A stretch of 64,000 nt of DNA, taken from the NCBI RefSeq assembly GCF_030068545.1, contig NZ_JASJOR010000002.1, positions 186,001 to 250,000 on the forward strand. Direction: 5' to 3'. The position numbers and the translations under genes were made by a program. The notes beneath the pieces were generated by a model that was given only the letters and a program-made list of their open reading frames with translations, was not told where the DNA came from and made no database searches. Source of the stretch: Xanthocytophaga flava. GTDB lineage: Bacteria; Bacteroidota; Bacteroidia; Cytophagales; 172606-1. This document shows positions 45,464 to 54,014 of the stretch, one piece after another. Positions within the stretch are counted from its first letter, which is position 1. Each line of letters starts with the position of its first letter.

Positions 45464-47470
45464 ATGAGAAACTTCCTCTTTGTTCCTGATAAGGAAAAAG
45501 ACTTCCAGAGCTATATGGTCTATGTACTAGCCATTATCTGGACACTGGTAACAGGGATGATAGTTTGTATAGGGTTTTTCTATTTTCCTGATTTATCACC
45601 CCGATGGCTAACACTGCTTTCTACTTCATTAGCTATTGCAGCTTTTAACCTTATTATAAACCATTTGGGCTATACACGCCTGGCGAGTTGGTCACTTAGC
45701 CTTATGCTATGGTTATATGTTACCATTCCCTGTTACTCAGCAGGAGGAATTATGGCACCCGGTATTATATCTCAAATGAGTGTTATTCTTACTGCTGGAT
45801 TCTTGCTTGGCTGGCGGGGCGGACTAGCCATTGGTTTACTGACAATCACTACAGACTTTGTGCTGGCCTACCTGGAAGTAATTGGCTTATTACCTGTTGC
45901 TACTGTCAAACATACTCCCATAAGTCGCTGGATTAGCAATATCATTCCTTTTGGAACCGTTCTCGCTCTACAATATTATTCTACCAATCACCTGCGTACC
46001 AGCTTGCTTGCCTTACAACTGGAAATAAAAAAACGTGAAAAGGCAGAAATACTCAAAGATGAAATACTGTATGATCTGAAAGAACGCGTAAAAGAACTAA
46101 AAACGCTCTATGAGGTAAGTCGCATCTTGCAGGATGAAGAAGCAACAACTGATACACTATTACGACAGATAGTTCAGCTGCTACCATTGGGCTGGCAGTA
46201 TCCGACAAAGACAGCAGCTCGTATCTGTGTGGATACAACATCCTATGCCACAGATAACTACATCCCCTGCGAATTCTATCAGATGGCGGAGATGACAACA
46301 GCAAAAGGAAGAAAAATCAGTATTGAAATTGTATATCTGCAGCCTATGCCCGAAAGGGATGAGGGGCCGTTTTTAGAAGAAGAACGCAATTTGATCAATA
46401 TGCTGGTCGAAATGCTTAAAGTTGACCTGGAACGCAGAGAACGCAGTGCGGAATTGAAGGCATATAAGTATGCACTCGATACTGCTGCTATCGTAAGCAT
46501 TTCAGGGGTAGACGCTGAACTCACGTTTGTAAACGAAAACTTTTGTAAAGCCACCCAATACACTCCGGCAGAATTGATGGGCAAACATCACAGTTTTATC
46601 TGGTCAGATAATTACTCACCTGACTATTTTACAGAAATGCAAATTGCTATGCAGGATGGAACACCCTACAGGGGAGAATTCTGCAATAAGACAAAAGATG
46701 ATACTTTGTATTGGGTCGATACGACCATTATCCCATTTTTAGATGAAAACGGAAAGATCTATCAATATCTGTCTATTAGCTATAATATAACCGAAAGAAG
46801 GGAAGCGGAAGAGAAGATTAAACAAAGCGAACAGTTAATCCGAAAAATCACCAGCCAGGTTCCAGGGAATACTTATATGTTTGAGATAGAAGAAAGCGGA
46901 CAGTTCAACGTGCTTTTTATGAACCGTGGAACTGATATATACAATCATACATTCGATTTTGAAGATATCTCAAAACAGCCTGAAAAGTTAATAGAAGCAC
47001 TACATGTGGATGATAAAGCGAAGTTTAATCAAGTGCTGAAAGAGGCCTATCGAACACAAACTATCATTAGCATCCAGTATAGAATGGTTGTAGGAGAACA
47101 TACACGATGGCGCTGGTTACAGGCAATTCCGGAAAAAAATAAGGATGGAAAAATCATATGGTATGGTGCAACGGCAGATATCACTCCTCTGGTTGATTAT
47201 ATTGCATCCATTGAGCAGTTTATCTTTGATCTTAGCCACGTAATCCGCAGACCTATCGCCTCAATAATGGGCCTGACCAGACTGATTATCGATAATGAAC
47301 TTAGCGAAACAGAGAGTAGAGAAATCTCTCAAAAACTCTATGTTATTTCTGAAGAGATGGACAAATTTATTCGTGAGTTGAATTATGAGTATCTTCAAAA
47401 AAGGCAAGATACCACGCTCAACATTGACATTTCTTCATTTATTGATAAAAGAAGTTCTTTATTCAATTGA
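45464..47470 (+). CDS. Membrane PAS protein with kinase-like dimerisation helix, no ATPase domain
   Basis: This 668-residue protein has about six N-terminal membrane segments (residues 20-175), a coiled-coil (LEIKKREKAEILKDEILYDLKERVKELKTL is the region at ~185-215), a GAF-like stretch (residues ~215-325), a PAS domain (~335-450, with FVNENFCKATQYTPAELMGKHH), a second PAS (~455-590) and finally a HisKA-like helix with the phospho-acceptor-type histidine in FDLSHVIRRPIASIMGLTRLI. The gene ends about 60 residues later, before the place where an HATPase_c domain would start; N, G1 and G2 boxes are absent. It may be a receptor that pairs with a separate ATPase or a truncated kinase. Confidence 0.85.
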   Translation: MRNFLFVPDKEKDFQSYMVYVLAIIWTLVTGMIVCIGFFYFPDLSPRWLTLLSTSLAIAAFNLIINHLGYTRLASWSLSLMLWLYVTIPCYSAGGIMAPGIISQMSVILTAGFLLGWRGGLAIGLLTITTDFVLAYLEVIGLLPVATVKHTPISRWISNIIPFGTVLALQYYSTNHLRTSLLALQLEIKKREKAEILKDEILYDLKERVKELKTLYEVSRILQDEEATTDTLLRQIVQLLPLGWQYPTKTAARICVDTTSYATDNYIPCEFYQMAEMTTAKGRKISIEIVYLQPMPERDEGPFLEEERNLINMLVEMLKVDLERRERSAELKAYKYALDTAAIVSISGVDAELTFVNENFCKATQYTPAELMGKHHSFIWSDNYSPDYFTEMQIAMQDGTPYRGEFCNKTKDDTLYWVDTTIIPFLDENGKIYQYLSISYNITERREAEEKIKQSEQLIRKITSQVPGNTYMFEIEESGQFNVLFMNRGTDIYNHTFDFEDISKQPEKLIEALHVDDKAKFNQVLKEAYRTQTIISIQYRMVVGEHTRWRWLQAIPEKNKDGKIIWYGATADITPLVDYIASIEQFIFDLSHVIRRPIASIMGLTRLIIDNELSETESREISQKLYVISEEMDKFIRELNYEYLQKRQDTTLNIDISSFIDKRSSLFN

Positions 47471-47598
47471 TCTAGCTATAGCTGCAGTATGGCTTCAGGA
47501 AAACAATTAGCTACAGCTAGGCGTTACCATCCTAAGTACAAGAATAAGAATCTAGTAATACTTGGGACTATATTCATACAACGTATCAAATCATATCG

Positions 47599-48300
47599 AT
47601 GGATAACGATATAAAAAGGCTTACCCGATTGACTGCCATTTTAACTCAGTTGCAGTCAAAACGATTAATCACAGCCCGAAAGCTGGCGGATAAATTTGGC
47701 GTGAGCAACCGAACCATTTACCGAGACATGAAAACTCTTGAAAGGGCAGGTGTTCCCATCATTATCGAAGAAGGTAAAGGGTTTCGTATTATGGATAGCT
47801 ATAGGCTACCGCCTATTATGTTTACCGAAGAGGAGGCAAATGCATTGTTGACTGCCGAACTCATTATACAGTCCAGCAAGGACTCTTCCCTGATCCAGCT
47901 ATTTTCTGAAGTTACAGGAAAAGTACGATCTGTACTGCCGGACATAATTTTAAGCAAAACCGAAAGGTTAGAACAGAAAATGGGCGTTTCCAATACGTAT
48001 ATTGATCAGACTCCCAAAAGCAAGTATTTGATCGACATTCAAAAAGCATTGGTTGATTGCTTAGTGATTCGTATTGACTATACTAATAAAGCAGGCAAGT
48101 GTACCCAGCGGAGTGTAGAGCCTTTTGCTATCTACAGTAACCAATACAATGAATGGGTATTGGTCGCGTTTTGCCAGCTAAGACAGCAACTACGCTCGTT
48201 CTCGTTAGTAAATATAGATAAACTATTGATTACCAACGCAGGGTTTGAACCTCAAAAAATAACCTTCACTCAATACCTGGATAAGGCATTTGGAAACTAA
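47599..48300 (+). CDS. WYL-domain transcriptional regulator (YafY-like)
   Basis: This 233-residue protein has an N-terminal HTH_11 winged helix (residues ~7-60, LTAILTQLQSKRLITARKLADKF, then VSNRTIYRDMKTLERAGVPI) and a C-terminal WYL domain (~130-215) with IRIDYTNKAGKCTQRSVEPFAIYS. The WYL motif itself reads EWVLVAFCQL. These regulators sense nucleic acids or small ligands. It converges with the SnoaL-like gene (48700-49071), with repeat copy C between them; the element starts two bases after the regulator stop. Confidence 0.92.
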   Translation: MDNDIKRLTRLTAILTQLQSKRLITARKLADKFGVSNRTIYRDMKTLERAGVPIIIEEGKGFRIMDSYRLPPIMFTEEEANALLTAELIIQSSKDSSLIQLFSEVTGKVRSVLPDIILSKTERLEQKMGVSNTYIDQTPKSKYLIDIQKALVDCLVIRIDYTNKAGKCTQRSVEPFAIYSNQYNEWVLVAFCQLRQQLRSFSLVNIDKLLITNAGFEPQKITFTQYLDKAFGN

Positions 48301-48301
48301 C

Positions 48302-48687
48302 ATGAGTCATCGCGAATTTTGAGTAAAAGGATATCAGTAAGAAATTAAGAAAAAATGTCACAAAGAGAGTTGCGATGCCTTCAATCGTGAAAGGCAGTGT
48401 AGGTGCGTAGGGCTTCCTTTTCCCGCGAGGTTGGCCTTTGGCCTTGCGGGCCGAAGGATCGGGAAAAGGTGCCCTTTTTTGCTCACGCACAGATCTGGCT
48501 CACCAAACTCTCGTTTGGTGCCCTGTTTTTTGGGCAAGCAAAAAATGAAGGAGCCTGTGGAAAAATAATGTAAGGGACAATAATCAAACTCAGGAAGAGA
48601 GATTTGTCAAAAATAAACCCAAGCCTACACTATTTTCAAAAATATAGGCTTGGGTTTTACTCTTATCCAAAATTTGGGATCACTCAT
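48302..48687. repeat. MITE-like interspersed repeat, copy C
   Basis: 386-bp copy in opposite orientation to copies A and B. Left end ATGAGTCATCGCGAATTTTG; right end (complement) ATGAGTGATCCCAAATTTTG. The core stem is now CTTTTCCCG/CGGGAAAAG instead of CTTTTCTCCG/CGGAGAAAAG, and the end hairpin is CCCAAGCCTA/TAGGCTTGGG, so arms changed together. It carries a ~50-base extra stretch (48480-48530). Confidence 0.8.
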
Positions 48688-48699
48688 CTTCAGGAGTAA

Positions 48700-49071
48700 T
48701 CAGGCAAAATCGTCGTAGAAAAACTGTTCTTTGACAATTTTTCCATTACGGACTTCGAATACACAGATTTGCTCTTTGTTCTTTCTGGGTTTGCCTTGCA
48801 TGGTAACATCCATTCCTGTCATCATCGAGAAAAAGAAGGTAGAAACAACCAGTTCACTCATGTAGCTGCTGTGCATTTGCTCAACCTGAGAGAAAAATAG
48901 ACTTTCTTTTTGTCTGAGTGCGTCTATTCCTGTCACTACCAAAGGAAGCTTAGAGTCGTTTTCAGGCTCAATGCTGACTGCATCCGAAGCATAAAGTTCA
49001 TTTTGAATTTGCTCATAAAGGTTTTTCTGGATGAGCTCATAATACCGGTTTGCTACTTGTTGTGTTGTCAT
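48700..49071 (-). CDS. SnoaL/NTF2-like protein
   Basis: This 123-residue protein has a three-helix start (QQVANRYYELIQKNLYEQI), the pocket-closing segment DALRQKESLFFSQVEQMHSSY, and strands ending with EQICVFEVRNGKIVKEQFFYDD. This is the SnoaL-like polyketide-cyclase/NTF2 fold, common in Bacteroidota next to YafY regulators. The ligand is unknown. Confidence 0.85.
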   Translation of the reverse strand: MTTQQVANRYYELIQKNLYEQIQNELYASDAVSIEPENDSKLPLVVTGIDALRQKESLFFSQVEQMHSSYMSELVVSTFFFSMMTGMDVTMQGKPRKNKEQICVFEVRNGKIVKEQFFYDDFA

Positions 49072-49189
49072 AATTTTTGATGAATTAAATGATCAGGAGC
49101 AAACGTAATTTGGTAGTGAGACAACCGTATGTCTAAGGTGCTAAAAACTTTTACACTATTTTCGGCTTGAATTGCCATTTTTTATCAGA

Positions 49190-49510
49190 AACCAGAGATC
49201 ACTCTATTTGTCACACATGTCCCGCTCAGGCCCACGCAGTTGCGTGGCAAGCAAGTCGTGACAGGTGTGTAGGGGAGTTTCTTTCAGAAGGACAGGGAGG
49301 GAGTTTTCTTTATCGGATTGAAGGATCGGAAAAAGTTTCCTTTTTGGATTATCACGCTGTGCTGTGACAAAAAAGTAATATGGTAGGAAGAATTAAGAAA
49401 GAGACAATAAACAAATGAAGAGAGAATAGTTCTCAAAAATTACCCCAAGCCCACATTTTAAAAACATAGACTTGGGTTTTATTCAGATACAACAGCCGGA
49501 ATGAATCATG
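49190..49510. repeat. MITE-like interspersed repeat, copy D (decayed)
   Basis: The right end (complement) reads ATGATTCATTCCGGCTG, then AATAAAACCCAAGTC and the hairpin CCCCAAGCCCAC/ATAGACTTGGGT, the same order as in copy C. The core is only weakly recognisable (GAAGGATCGGAAAAAG, GTGTGTAGGGGAG). The left end cannot be placed exactly. Confidence 0.45.
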
Positions 49511-49527
49511 CTTGTGTTATCAGCGAT

Positions 49528-49956
49528 TTATTTTCCTGCAAACTTACTTTTCAGTTCACGTATGAGCTTGTTTACTACTGCTTTGCTGGAATTAAATCCG
49601 TTAGTACCATTTGGGCTTGATTTATAAGCATTGGATTCCCACATTACTTCTCCTTTCGAATCGACCAGTTTTGCCACCAGCATAACAGAAGTTCCACCCC
49701 AGGAGGTTAAGGTGATGCCCTTAGATGCGGTAACATCGATTTTGATTTGAAAGTCTGCTGCTTCTTTCTTGTCGACTACCTTCCAGTATCCCCACTCTTT
49801 AAGTTGTGCCTCCAACTGCTCGGCGGTGTGGATAGCATTTTCATTTTTAGAGGTATTCTCTACAAAAACCTTGTTTCCTGCTTTCAAAGCAGCTTGTTGG
49901 GCAATACTGTATCCCAATGAAAAGAATAAACAAAGACAAATCAGGTATCTTTTCAT
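49528..49956 (-). CDS. Small secreted protein of unknown function
   Basis: This 142-residue protein has a Sec signal (MKRYLICLCLFFSLGYSIAQ) and a mature domain of one helix and several strands (HTAEQLEAQLKEWGYWKVV, FQIKIDVTASKGITLTSWGG, SVMLVAKLVDSKGEVMWESN, SKAVVNKLIRELKSKF). The layout resembles the DUF4136-like lipoprotein fold, but the match is too weak to name. No lipobox. Single gene. Confidence 0.7.
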   Translation of the reverse strand: MKRYLICLCLFFSLGYSIAQQAALKAGNKVFVENTSKNENAIHTAEQLEAQLKEWGYWKVVDKKEAADFQIKIDVTASKGITLTSWGGTSVMLVAKLVDSKGEVMWESNAYKSSPNGTNGFNSSKAVVNKLIRELKSKFAGK

Positions 49957-50215
49957 AGTATGTAACAGGTAGGGTCTGTGGAAAAATGATTGAATAAGGC
50001 AGGTTAGCTGCCACTTGTAAGTAGTAGAGATGTTTGATCAGCTACAGTAGCAAAACTAGGGCAATAGGTAGGAAGAGTCAATCCCGGAAAACCAGGATTT
50101 TTATGGTAAGGAGTGGCTTGTATGTTCCAGTTTGTAGGACTATCGTATATGGATGTGAGCAAGAGAAATTTGCTTTTGCTCTATGTGATGTTTATTGATG
50201 TTACTGTAATTCAGG

Positions 50216-50759
50216 TTAGTCATTGAACACATACCCATGATAGATAGCAGTAATAGTACCCATTTTATCAAACGTAATGTAGAAAAGGATTGATTTTCCA
50301 GACCACCTATGAGTATACGAATAGTCAAAGTACTTAAGTTCTGCAAATACAGCCTGATGTTCAATTTCCGAGAAGAAGAGAATATTCCCAGCTTCCTTAT
50401 CTGAATAAAAATTGGGAATGTCATTTACCTTTACAGGCGTTTTGGGATATTTCTTTTTAATAGTCTTTCCTAGTGAATCCACCACATGTCTTAATATGTG
50501 TCCATCTTCCCTTACCATTATACCTTCCGGCTTGGATATCTTGTAATTTCGTTGCACATACTCACAGACAATCCCATCAAAACCTGGTTTTATTTTTTGG
50601 TTTGCAACATACATACTATCATGCAATCCCCCTGGATTAGCCTGAGACAAATACCTGAGTGTAGTCGAATCCCTTTTGATACAGATATGCCTCTGAAGTA
50701 TCTGTAACAGACGAAGGAGCAACTATAGTCAAAAAGAAAAGGATAAAAAGTATACTCAT
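50216..50759 (-). pseudogene. Frameshifted gene for a secreted protein
   Basis: A good signal peptide (MSILFILFFLTIVAPSSVTD) starts at 50759 in one frame and stops at 50637 after VFVSG, while a long coding-like body (NPGGLHDSMYVANQKIKPGF to IYHGYVFND) runs in the next frame from about 50700 to 50216. The two frames overlap near 50660-50690 without a start codon suited to the second. This is best explained by a one-base indel in a gene of about 180 codons. The protein family is not recognised. A sequencing error is possible. Confidence 0.6.
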
Positions 50760-50928
50760 AATTGCATAAGGTGATTCACAAACTTTTATCAAAAGTAACC
50801 TATTGTTTTTAATAAAAGTACTGGTATACTTTTGAAATGATTGCATACTAATACGTTTTCTTCTACAGAAAACTTACCGTCTCCTCTATAAAGTACCAGC
50901 TAATCCGACAGCAACTGCTTAAAAACAC

Positions 50929-50964
50929 AAAACCCCTGACTTATTTTCATAAATCAAGGGTTTT
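50929..50964. terminator. Hairpin next to the tRNA-like scar
   Basis: AAAACCC (50929) pairs with GGGTTTT (50958), with weaker pairing inside (CTGACTTAT/ATAAATCAA). It lies just beyond the tRNA-3'-end-like scar, where the terminator of an intact tRNA gene on the minus strand would stand. Confidence 0.5.
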
Positions 50965-50974
50965 CGTGATTTTA

Positions 50975-50994
50975 AGAGGTCCCGAGCGGACTTC
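50975..50994 (-). other. tRNA 3'-end-like scar, candidate attachment site
   Basis: On the minus strand the sequence GAAGTCCGCTCGGGACCTCT resembles the end of a T-stem and the acceptor stem of a tRNA (a 5' partner would begin GGTCCCG). No matching D- or anticodon arm is found, so this is not a tRNA gene. Such fragments with a following terminator hairpin are left by integrases that use tRNA ends. It lies about 280 bases downstream of the Rhs-linked lipoprotein genes. Confidence 0.4.
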
Positions 50995-51271
50995 ATTTTA
51001 CTGTATAAATATCTGATTTACAGATGTAATTCAAAAGCGAGTAACTGATTGAGTAACCGACGTAAATATAGTAAAAATCAGGCATTTTTAAAGGTGTATT
51101 CTCTATCTTTTTGAAGGATAAATATTGTTTGTAATTTTGATTATATTAATCGTTTTATGTCTTACTCTCTAGTATCACCTCATATAGAGATTTTCACTGT
51201 GTCATAGGCGGATTGACACTTCATATAACCTAAAGGCATTGTTGCATACTATAGGGCTATACTAAAAAACT

Positions 51272-51766
51272 TTATAAATCATCTTCTTTTTGGATCACAT
51301 ATTCCCAGTCATTATCTATCTTTTGGTGAAAAATATCATCTGTGACGCCAATGTTGGATAGACTATGTTGTGGATCATAGACAATATAATGACGAAGATT
51401 ACTACCTTGTTTCACTAAGAATTGAGTTCTAGAGTTAGAATCAAAGATTATAACTTTATTCTCTCCTTCTACTACTAATTTCTCATCCCATAAAGCATAT
51501 ACTTCTTTTAGTCTTTCATTTGAAGTTTCCTTGACAAGTTTTTCAAATTCATCTTTCGTAATCCATAGAATAACTTCATTATCAGGGTTAATCATTCTTT
51601 TCTTTAAAAGTGCCTTCTGTTCTACCAAAATATCCCTTACATGTTTATAGGATGACAACTTTTTTACGAGTTCATCCTCTACATTTCTGCAGGGATGGTC
51701 ACAACCAATAATTGTAATCCCATAAAGTAGAATAGGCCAGATAGACAAAACGTTTATTAGATTCAT
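51272..51766 (-). CDS. Small lipoprotein, candidate immunity protein
   Basis: This 164-residue protein has a signal with lipobox-like GCDHPC at Cys22 (LYGITIIGCDHP), then a helical and acidic body (EDELVKKLSSYKHVRDILVEQ, ILWITKDEFEKLVKETSNER) and strands at the end. No family is recognised. It follows, after 44 bases, a remnant (51811-52008) in the same direction and lies downstream of the Rhs tips, which suggests a periplasmic immunity protein whose toxin partner has been lost. That role is inference. Confidence 0.6.
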   Translation of the reverse strand: MNLINVLSIWPILLYGITIIGCDHPCRNVEDELVKKLSSYKHVRDILVEQKALLKKRMINPDNEVILWITKDEFEKLVKETSNERLKEVYALWDEKLVVEGENKVIIFDSNSRTQFLVKQGSNLRHYIVYDPQHSLSNIGVTDDIFHQKIDNDWEYVIQKEDDL

Positions 51767-51810
51767 TATTTAAACTTTATAGCTTTTTAGGTAGAAAAAA
51801 GCAGATTTTC

Positions 51811-52008
51811 CTACTTCTTGAAATCTGTGAATAACCAAAATATATAAATTTCCCCAATATCGTTTTTCTTAATTACCTGAGCAGAGCAAAACTCAAAACC
51901 TTCACCAAAAGAAGAACCTGGTTTAAATGCAGCTGTAGCACCCCAATCCGAATTAAAATCATATTTTACTGACTGACTGTCAAAAACATCTATCTGAGGT
52001 AATATCAA
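51811..52008 (-). pseudogene. C-terminal remnant of an unidentified protein
   Basis: The 65 residues (IDVFDSQSVKYDFNSDWGATAA to YIFWLFTDFKK) look coding and end in a stop. The frame continues upstream as HSYNFFVATPLNACSC to a stop near 52065, without an ATG, so this is probably the tail of a broken gene. A TTG at 52008 could serve as a start. Its place before a small lipoprotein gene suggests the tail of a lost toxin tip. Confidence 0.4.
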
Positions 52009-52070
52009 ACAGGAGCAAGCATTTAAGGGTGTGGCTACAAAAAAGTTGTAGCTATGATTGGTTGGATTAG

Positions 52071-52115
52071 GTCAGAGTAATTAATATCAACGCTTCGTCA
52101 ACTAATTACTCTGAC
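52071..52115. repeat. 13-bp inverted repeat
   Basis: GTCAGAGTAATTA (52071) and TAATTACTCTGAC (52103) with a 19-base centre. It lies between the remnant gene and the terminator at 52147. Function unknown. Confidence 0.5.
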
Positions 52116-52146
52116 ATCTATGTTTAGCACTTAGAATAGGTTTGTA

Positions 52147-52187
52147 AAAATCAATCCCTCACCTGTAACAAGTGAGGGATTGATTTT
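52147..52187 (-). terminator. Strong hairpin terminator after the peptidase-tip operon
   Basis: AAAATCAATCCCTCAC (52147) pairs exactly with GTGAGGGATTGATTTT (52172), a 16-bp stem with a 9-base loop. T-runs follow on both strands. It closes the unit formed by the Rhs tip at 52825-53826 and its lipoprotein gene. Confidence 0.8.
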
Positions 52188-52240
52188 ATATTCTAGATAA
52201 TTCTGGATTGTATAGAATCCTGAAGAAAGGAGGTAAACAT

Positions 52241-52810
52241 TTATTTTTTTTTCTCCCGATTATCTACGAGTCGGAAGTGATTGTCTATGATCTTATAGGT
52301 ATGGGTAACTCTTTTCCTCTCTCTTTCAATATGCTCACAATCTAGTCCACCACAAAGAAAAAGCCCATAATCTGAAGTTAACGTGTATATATTGTTTTCT
52401 TCTTCACAAAAAGTAGCAATAGGATCTGATGATTTTATTCTTAATTTAGAGACTACTTTATTTTCTGATACATCATAAATACAGAGATAGACATCTTCCC
52501 AGTTAGTCAAATAATTTGTAAACCGATAAGTTGGCATATAGGTATCCTTAATAGATAGCAAGTAAAACTGTTCATTCAGCTTTTTTTTATATCCATAAAA
52601 ATAGTGATGGGCTACATTATAGACTGGTTCGTTTACCTCATTGGTTGCCATCAGTAAATCCAGATCTTGTTCGCTGATTGGATTAGTATTGGGAAAAGGT
52701 ACTGCCATTTTATCCTTTGTCTCTATAAACTTGTCTAAAATAGATGGCAAAGCTTGTTTACAAGAAACCAAGACAATAAAAAGGAGTAAAAATAATGTTG
52801 AACGCTTCAT
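52241..52810 (-). CDS. Lipoprotein, candidate immunity to the peptidase tip
   Basis: This 189-residue lipoprotein (lipobox LVSC, Cys17) has a body with strands such as FYLLSIKDTYMPTYRFTNYL, VYLCIYDVSENKVVSKLRI and NIYTLTSDYGLFLCGG. No family is recognised. It begins 14 bases after the stop of the Rhs tip with the papain-like domain and shares its terminator, so it probably protects the cell against that domain in the periplasm. The function is inferred from position. Confidence 0.7.
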   Translation of the reverse strand: MKRSTLFLLLFIVLVSCKQALPSILDKFIETKDKMAVPFPNTNPISEQDLDLLMATNEVNEPVYNVAHHYFYGYKKKLNEQFYLLSIKDTYMPTYRFTNYLTNWEDVYLCIYDVSENKVVSKLRIKSSDPIATFCEEENNIYTLTSDYGLFLCGGLDCEHIERERKRVTHTYKIIDNHFRLVDNREKKK

Positions 52811-52824
52811 AGTGGTCTATTTTG

Positions 52825-53826
52825 TTAATAATTAGGTCGAACTTCTGTTAAAATATAAGGGAGGCCTGTACCATATGTCGCATGTGAAGGGCCATTTATA
52901 GGTGGATTGGTGTCATCAATGAAATACCATTTTCCCTCTTCATCTGTTTTCAGATAAAATCTATTGGCTTGCAGATTTGTTGCTTGCTTTTCCATCTCAG
53001 CAAAGGATCTTTCTTTAAATGTTCCATATTGAAGGTTATCCGTATAATTATCATAATAGGAGAAATATTCAACATATTTTCCATCAATTTTTTCTCTTCC
53101 CATACCCACGATTGTTAGGTAATGATTTGTTGCAACGTTTAAATTATCACCTTTATACTCATGGGGATCAGAATTATGATCTGCACCATACTGGTACTCA
53201 TACATCACACCAATCATGACAGGCTTTCCAGCTTTTAAAGTATTTATCAGAACATTCACTCCTTTTTGAAGATCTACAGCTGTTGTTTTATTTCCGGATT
53301 CATCTTGTCTACGCTTATGTATATACATATTTATTGTCTTTGTGGCACCAGACGCTCTTGCATTTGCCTGAGCATTCTGCTCTTTTGCACATTCATTACA
53401 ATTCCGATGTTTTGTAGCATGGAAATTAATCCATTTTTTCCCTTTTAATACATTTTCAACTTCAGTTACCGCACTTAAATCAGGTTTCTTTTTTCTATTA
53501 TCATCATCATGCCCATTCGGATAAGCAGTTTTGAGCATTCCCATGATGATAATGATCTCACTTGGATCTGATATGATCCTGCCATCCTCAAACATACCAT
53601 CCGGATCAATAAATCGTAGTGGGTTGTTGAATGCATACCGGTAAGGAGTCCATCTGCGTGCTTGTTCTGCCATTGGGTCAACTACATGCCATCTGCCAAT
53701 CTGTGCATCATACATCCTGGCTCCATAGTCGATCCAATTCAAGCCAAACTCTTCCTGCTTTTCCTTTCCGTTATACTGAAACTTATCATTAGGACTACCC
53801 TGTTTCTCAATGCCAGCCAGATTCAA
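52825..53826 (-). CDS. Displaced Rhs tip with papain/C39-like cysteine-peptidase toxin domain
   Basis: This 333-residue frame begins inside the Rhs-associated core: FQYNGKEKQEEFGLNW, DYGARMYDAQIGRWHVVDP and FNNPLRFIDPDGM (residues ~16-78). The C-terminal ~255 residues are unique and look like a papain-fold peptidase: Cys143/Cys146 in HRNCNECAKEQ, the strand AGKPVMIGVMYEYQ, His235 in ATNHYLTIVGMG, and YFSYYDNYTDN (Asp259/Asn260) as third catalytic position. Homology to the large Rhs gene continues upstream to about 54004, but a TAG at 53980 replaces a tryptophan, so the tip has no N-terminal shell or signal of its own. It may be silent until recombined into the main gene. Confidence 0.75.
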   Translation of the reverse strand: MNLAGIEKQGSPNDKFQYNGKEKQEEFGLNWIDYGARMYDAQIGRWHVVDPMAEQARRWTPYRYAFNNPLRFIDPDGMFEDGRIISDPSEIIIIMGMLKTAYPNGHDDDNRKKKPDLSAVTEVENVLKGKKWINFHATKHRNCNECAKEQNAQANARASGATKTINMYIHKRRQDESGNKTTAVDLQKGVNVLINTLKAGKPVMIGVMYEYQYGADHNSDPHEYKGDNLNVATNHYLTIVGMGREKIDGKYVEYFSYYDNYTDNLQYGTFKERSFAEMEKQATNLQANRFYLKTDEEGKWYFIDDTNPPINGPSHATYGTGLPYILTEVRPNY

Positions 53827-54014
53827 TCCCCACGGATCATAATGATTTTCCTGAACGATCAGATCTCTTGAATAGCTAATCTTGATATCATCAAACCAAA
53901 CGGGTCTTTCACTTTCATTGGCTACCAGAATCTGTACATAGCCGTCTTCTGTGGCTACATGGGATAAGTATAACTCTTCCTAGCCTTCTGAAGCAGCTTG
54001 CGTAATTTGGCGGA

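Noticed and set aside
50975..50994. A complete tRNA gene
   Set aside because: Only the T-stem/acceptor-like end is present; no D-arm, anticodon arm or 5' acceptor strand is found on either side.
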